A DNA stretch of 8,233 nt from Leptospira sp. (GTDB taxonomy: Bacteria > Spirochaetota > Leptospiria > Leptospirales > Leptospiraceae). Where the stretch lies: contig JALOTI010000066.1 in assembly GCA_025457985.1 (NCBI GenBank), positions 1 to 8,233 of the forward strand. The letters are read 5' to 3'. The notes under the pieces were generated by a model. The model was not told the origin of the DNA. It did not search any database and saw nothing but the letters and a program-made list of their open reading frames with translations. Position numbers and translations under genes: made by a program. Shown one piece after another: positions 6,427 through 8,233 of this stretch; the stretch's first letter is position 1, and every line of letters starts with the position of its first letter.

Positions 6427-7508
6427 TTCGGAGTTGGTATTTTTTAGCTGTATTGTTGGGGCTGTCATTGCTAATGCATGGGACAAGCAGGTATTTCTTT
6501 CCATTTTTGGAGACGAGTTCAGTTTATTGGGCTGTCTTTAATGAAAAAAAGAGTAATGGAATCCAAACAAAACATTCAAAAGGTAGTATACTAGTGTTAG
6601 GTGATAGTCAAATCATCAGTGGCATAACTCCTCAGATGGTTGCAAATTGGAATGAGATTGAAACAAATGAAATTGTCTATTTGCCAAGACCGAGTGAACA
6701 ACCAGAAGGTATGCTGTCTTTATATGATGCGAATTTAAAATCATTCTCTAATTTGAAAAAAGTATACGTTAATCTTTCTCCAATTTCGATTAGTAAAAAT
6801 TCTGTCGTTGACTCGCATAAACAACTGTATACGTCATTTGGTTCGATGGAATCGGTACAACTATTAAATCCGGCTTTACGGAAATTTTATTTTCCAAATC
6901 TTTCTGATCTATGTTGGAAAGTGGTTATTACATCTTTCCCTTTTTTCTCTCTAAATCCAAACACAAGTTCTTTGACCAACAAGTTTATATTAGGTGAGGA
7001 TATAGAACCCATCTTACTAGATAGGAAAAAAGAATACGAGTCCATTCTAAAGGCATTCGAGTCATCGTTTAGTGGTTCCTGGGTATGGAAAGAAACCGAT
7101 AGTAATAGAGAAATTTCTGAATCCGAAGTATTTCCAAAGGGAAGTACGGAAGTGTTTTTAACTAAAAGAGAGGCCGCGATTGAAACTTTGAAGACTCTCT
7201 TTCAAAGATGGAGAGATCGTGGGATAGAGATTGTAGTTCTAAGGATTCCGTTTTCACCCGATATGGAAGCAGATCTTCAAAATACGAATGGCAATGTGCA
7301 CCTAGATCAATTTTTGGACGAACAAAAAAGAATTCAGAAAACCGTTCGCGGTGAATTACAAGAGTTGAAAGTTTTGGATATTAGAAGATTAGGATTGAAT
7401 CAAAAGAAATATTTTGCAGACATCACACATCTCAACCAAAAAGGAAGAGATGCAATTCTGAGGTCTAATTTGAAATCCTTACTTGATCAGACCAGTTCTT
7501 CGCCCTAA
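6423..7508 (+). CDS. membrane-anchored SGNH-hydrolase-like protein, MBOAT partner
   Basis: This is a 361-residue protein. Residues 5-18 are a hydrophobic N-terminal anchor or signal, placing the rest outside the inner membrane. ILVLGDSQ (residues 56-63) is SGNH block I with presumed nucleophile Ser62. D333-I-T-H336 followed by LNQKG is block V, supplying the Asp and His of the triad. The intermediate Gly and Asn blocks are not obvious. Leptospira carries many such proteins (a group labelled DUF1574, from memory) beside MBOAT genes, and together they O-acylate surface glycans in the manner of AlgI with AlgJ/AlgX. The start at 6423 is chosen because it precedes the hydrophobic segment; in-frame TAG 6414 excludes anything longer. 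The Shine-Dalgarno is supplied by the tandem repeat (AAAGGGG 6407-6413, or AGAAGG 6415-6420). The 3' end overlaps the convergent DUF5808-like gene by 30 bp. Confidence 0.85.
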   Translation: MIRSWYFLAVLLGLSLLMHGTSRYFFPFLETSSVYWAVFNEKKSNGIQTKHSKGSILVLGDSQIISGITPQMVANWNEIETNEIVYLPRPSEQPEGMLSLYDANLKSFSNLKKVYVNLSPISISKNSVVDSHKQLYTSFGSMESVQLLNPALRKFYFPNLSDLCWKVVITSFPFFSLNPNTSSLTNKFILGEDIEPILLDRKKEYESILKAFESSFSGSWVWKETDSNREISESEVFPKGSTEVFLTKREAAIETLKTLFQRWRDRGIEIVVLRIPFSPDMEADLQNTNGNVHLDQFLDEQKRIQKTVRGELQELKVLDIRRLGLNQKKYFADITHLNQKGRDAILRSNLKSLLDQTSSSP

Positions 7509-7664
7509 TGCGTGTAAGTTGATTCCCCATCCCAGTCCAAAAAATTGTTTGGGAGTGACAATCTCATCCGTAGTTGGATCCCATATATCTTTAACAAATG
7601 CCTCTGCACTAATTTCCGTTCCGTAGGGTATGCCCCAAAAATTTTTATCACTCTCGTTTGGCAT
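7479..7664 (-). CDS. small DUF5808-like protein
   Basis: This is a 61-residue soluble protein with no signal or membrane segment. It has NFWGIPY (8-14), then WDP (28-30), and TPKQFFGLGWGINLHALGRR (37-56). The layout, with Phe-Trp-Gly-x-Pro-Tyr early and P-K-x-F-GLGW-x-x-N late, resembles the small DUF5808 family, for which no function is known to me. The start is secure: ATG at 7662-7664 has AGGAGG 5 nt upstream. It begins 17 nt after the carA stop on the same strand, so it is probably co-transcribed with carA, though a role in carbamoyl-phosphate synthesis is not implied. Its last ten codons overlap the end of the SGNH-like gene on the other strand. Confidence 0.75.
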   Translation of the reverse strand: MPNESDKNFWGIPYGTEISAEAFVKDIWDPTTDEIVTPKQFFGLGWGINLHALGRRTGLIK

Positions 7665-7669
7665 ATCTG

Positions 7670-7675
7670 CCTCCT
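7670..7675 (-). promoter_or_regulatory. strong ribosome binding site for the DUF5808-like gene
   Basis: On the minus strand AGGAGG lies 5 nt before ATG 7664-7662, in the short gap after carA. This is the clearest Shine-Dalgarno in the window and is good evidence that the small frame is a real gene. Confidence 0.75.
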
Positions 7676-7681
7676 TTTGAC

Positions 7682-8233
<552 letters not shown>

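Noticed and set aside
6301..6504. Minus-strand frame with STPLRLP repeats
   Set aside because: It is the antisense translation of the 21-bp tandem repeat, which is a multiple of three and so stays open. It lies over the MBOAT stop and SGNH start and has no independent support.

Overview
Most of this window (about 1-8104) is AT-rich spirochaete-like DNA, most probably from Leptospira. That call rests on base composition, the protein families present, and an MBOAT acyltransferase next to a leptospiral-style membrane-anchored SGNH protein. No rRNA or other phylogenetic marker is present, so the genus is an inference.

Layout. On the + strand, five genes follow closely: a small membrane-anchored SLBB (ComEA-type) protein (92-385); a 799-residue very acidic, Ser/Asp/Glu-rich protein with six copies of a short motif and a compact helical C-terminus (395-2794); a 686-residue protein with an acidic N-terminus, two GAF-like domains and a GGDEF-like domain lacking its signature residues (2798-4858); an MBOAT/AlgI-type O-acyltransferase (4889-6310); and a membrane-anchored SGNH-hydrolase-like protein (6423-7508). 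Gaps are 9, 3, 30 and 112 nt, so at least the first four genes look like one operon. The 112-nt gap is filled by a five-copy tandem repeat of about 21 bp that runs into the start of the SGNH gene. On the - strand, converging on this operon, are carA (carbamoyl-phosphate synthase small subunit, 5' part missing) and a 61-residue DUF5808-like gene 17 nt downstream of it.

The last ~130 bases do not belong with the rest. At about 8095-8104 carA stops matching its family, and the sequence becomes a 60% GC in-frame piece of thiC on the + strand. Two genes cut in mid-protein and joined head to head at a shared ~10-bp string indicate a chimeric contig or misassembly. The carA N-terminus is therefore missing, and thiC should not be assigned to this organism.

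How the genes may work together. The MBOAT and SGNH proteins form a recognisable pair for O-acylation of an extracytoplasmic glycan. The first three genes (SLBB anchor, acidic scaffold-like protein, GAF-GAF-degenerate GGDEF) look like a poorly described signalling or scaffolding cassette. The acidic parts of the second and third proteins share the motif SDIPEL. Any functional link between the cassette and the acylation pair is inference from gene order only.
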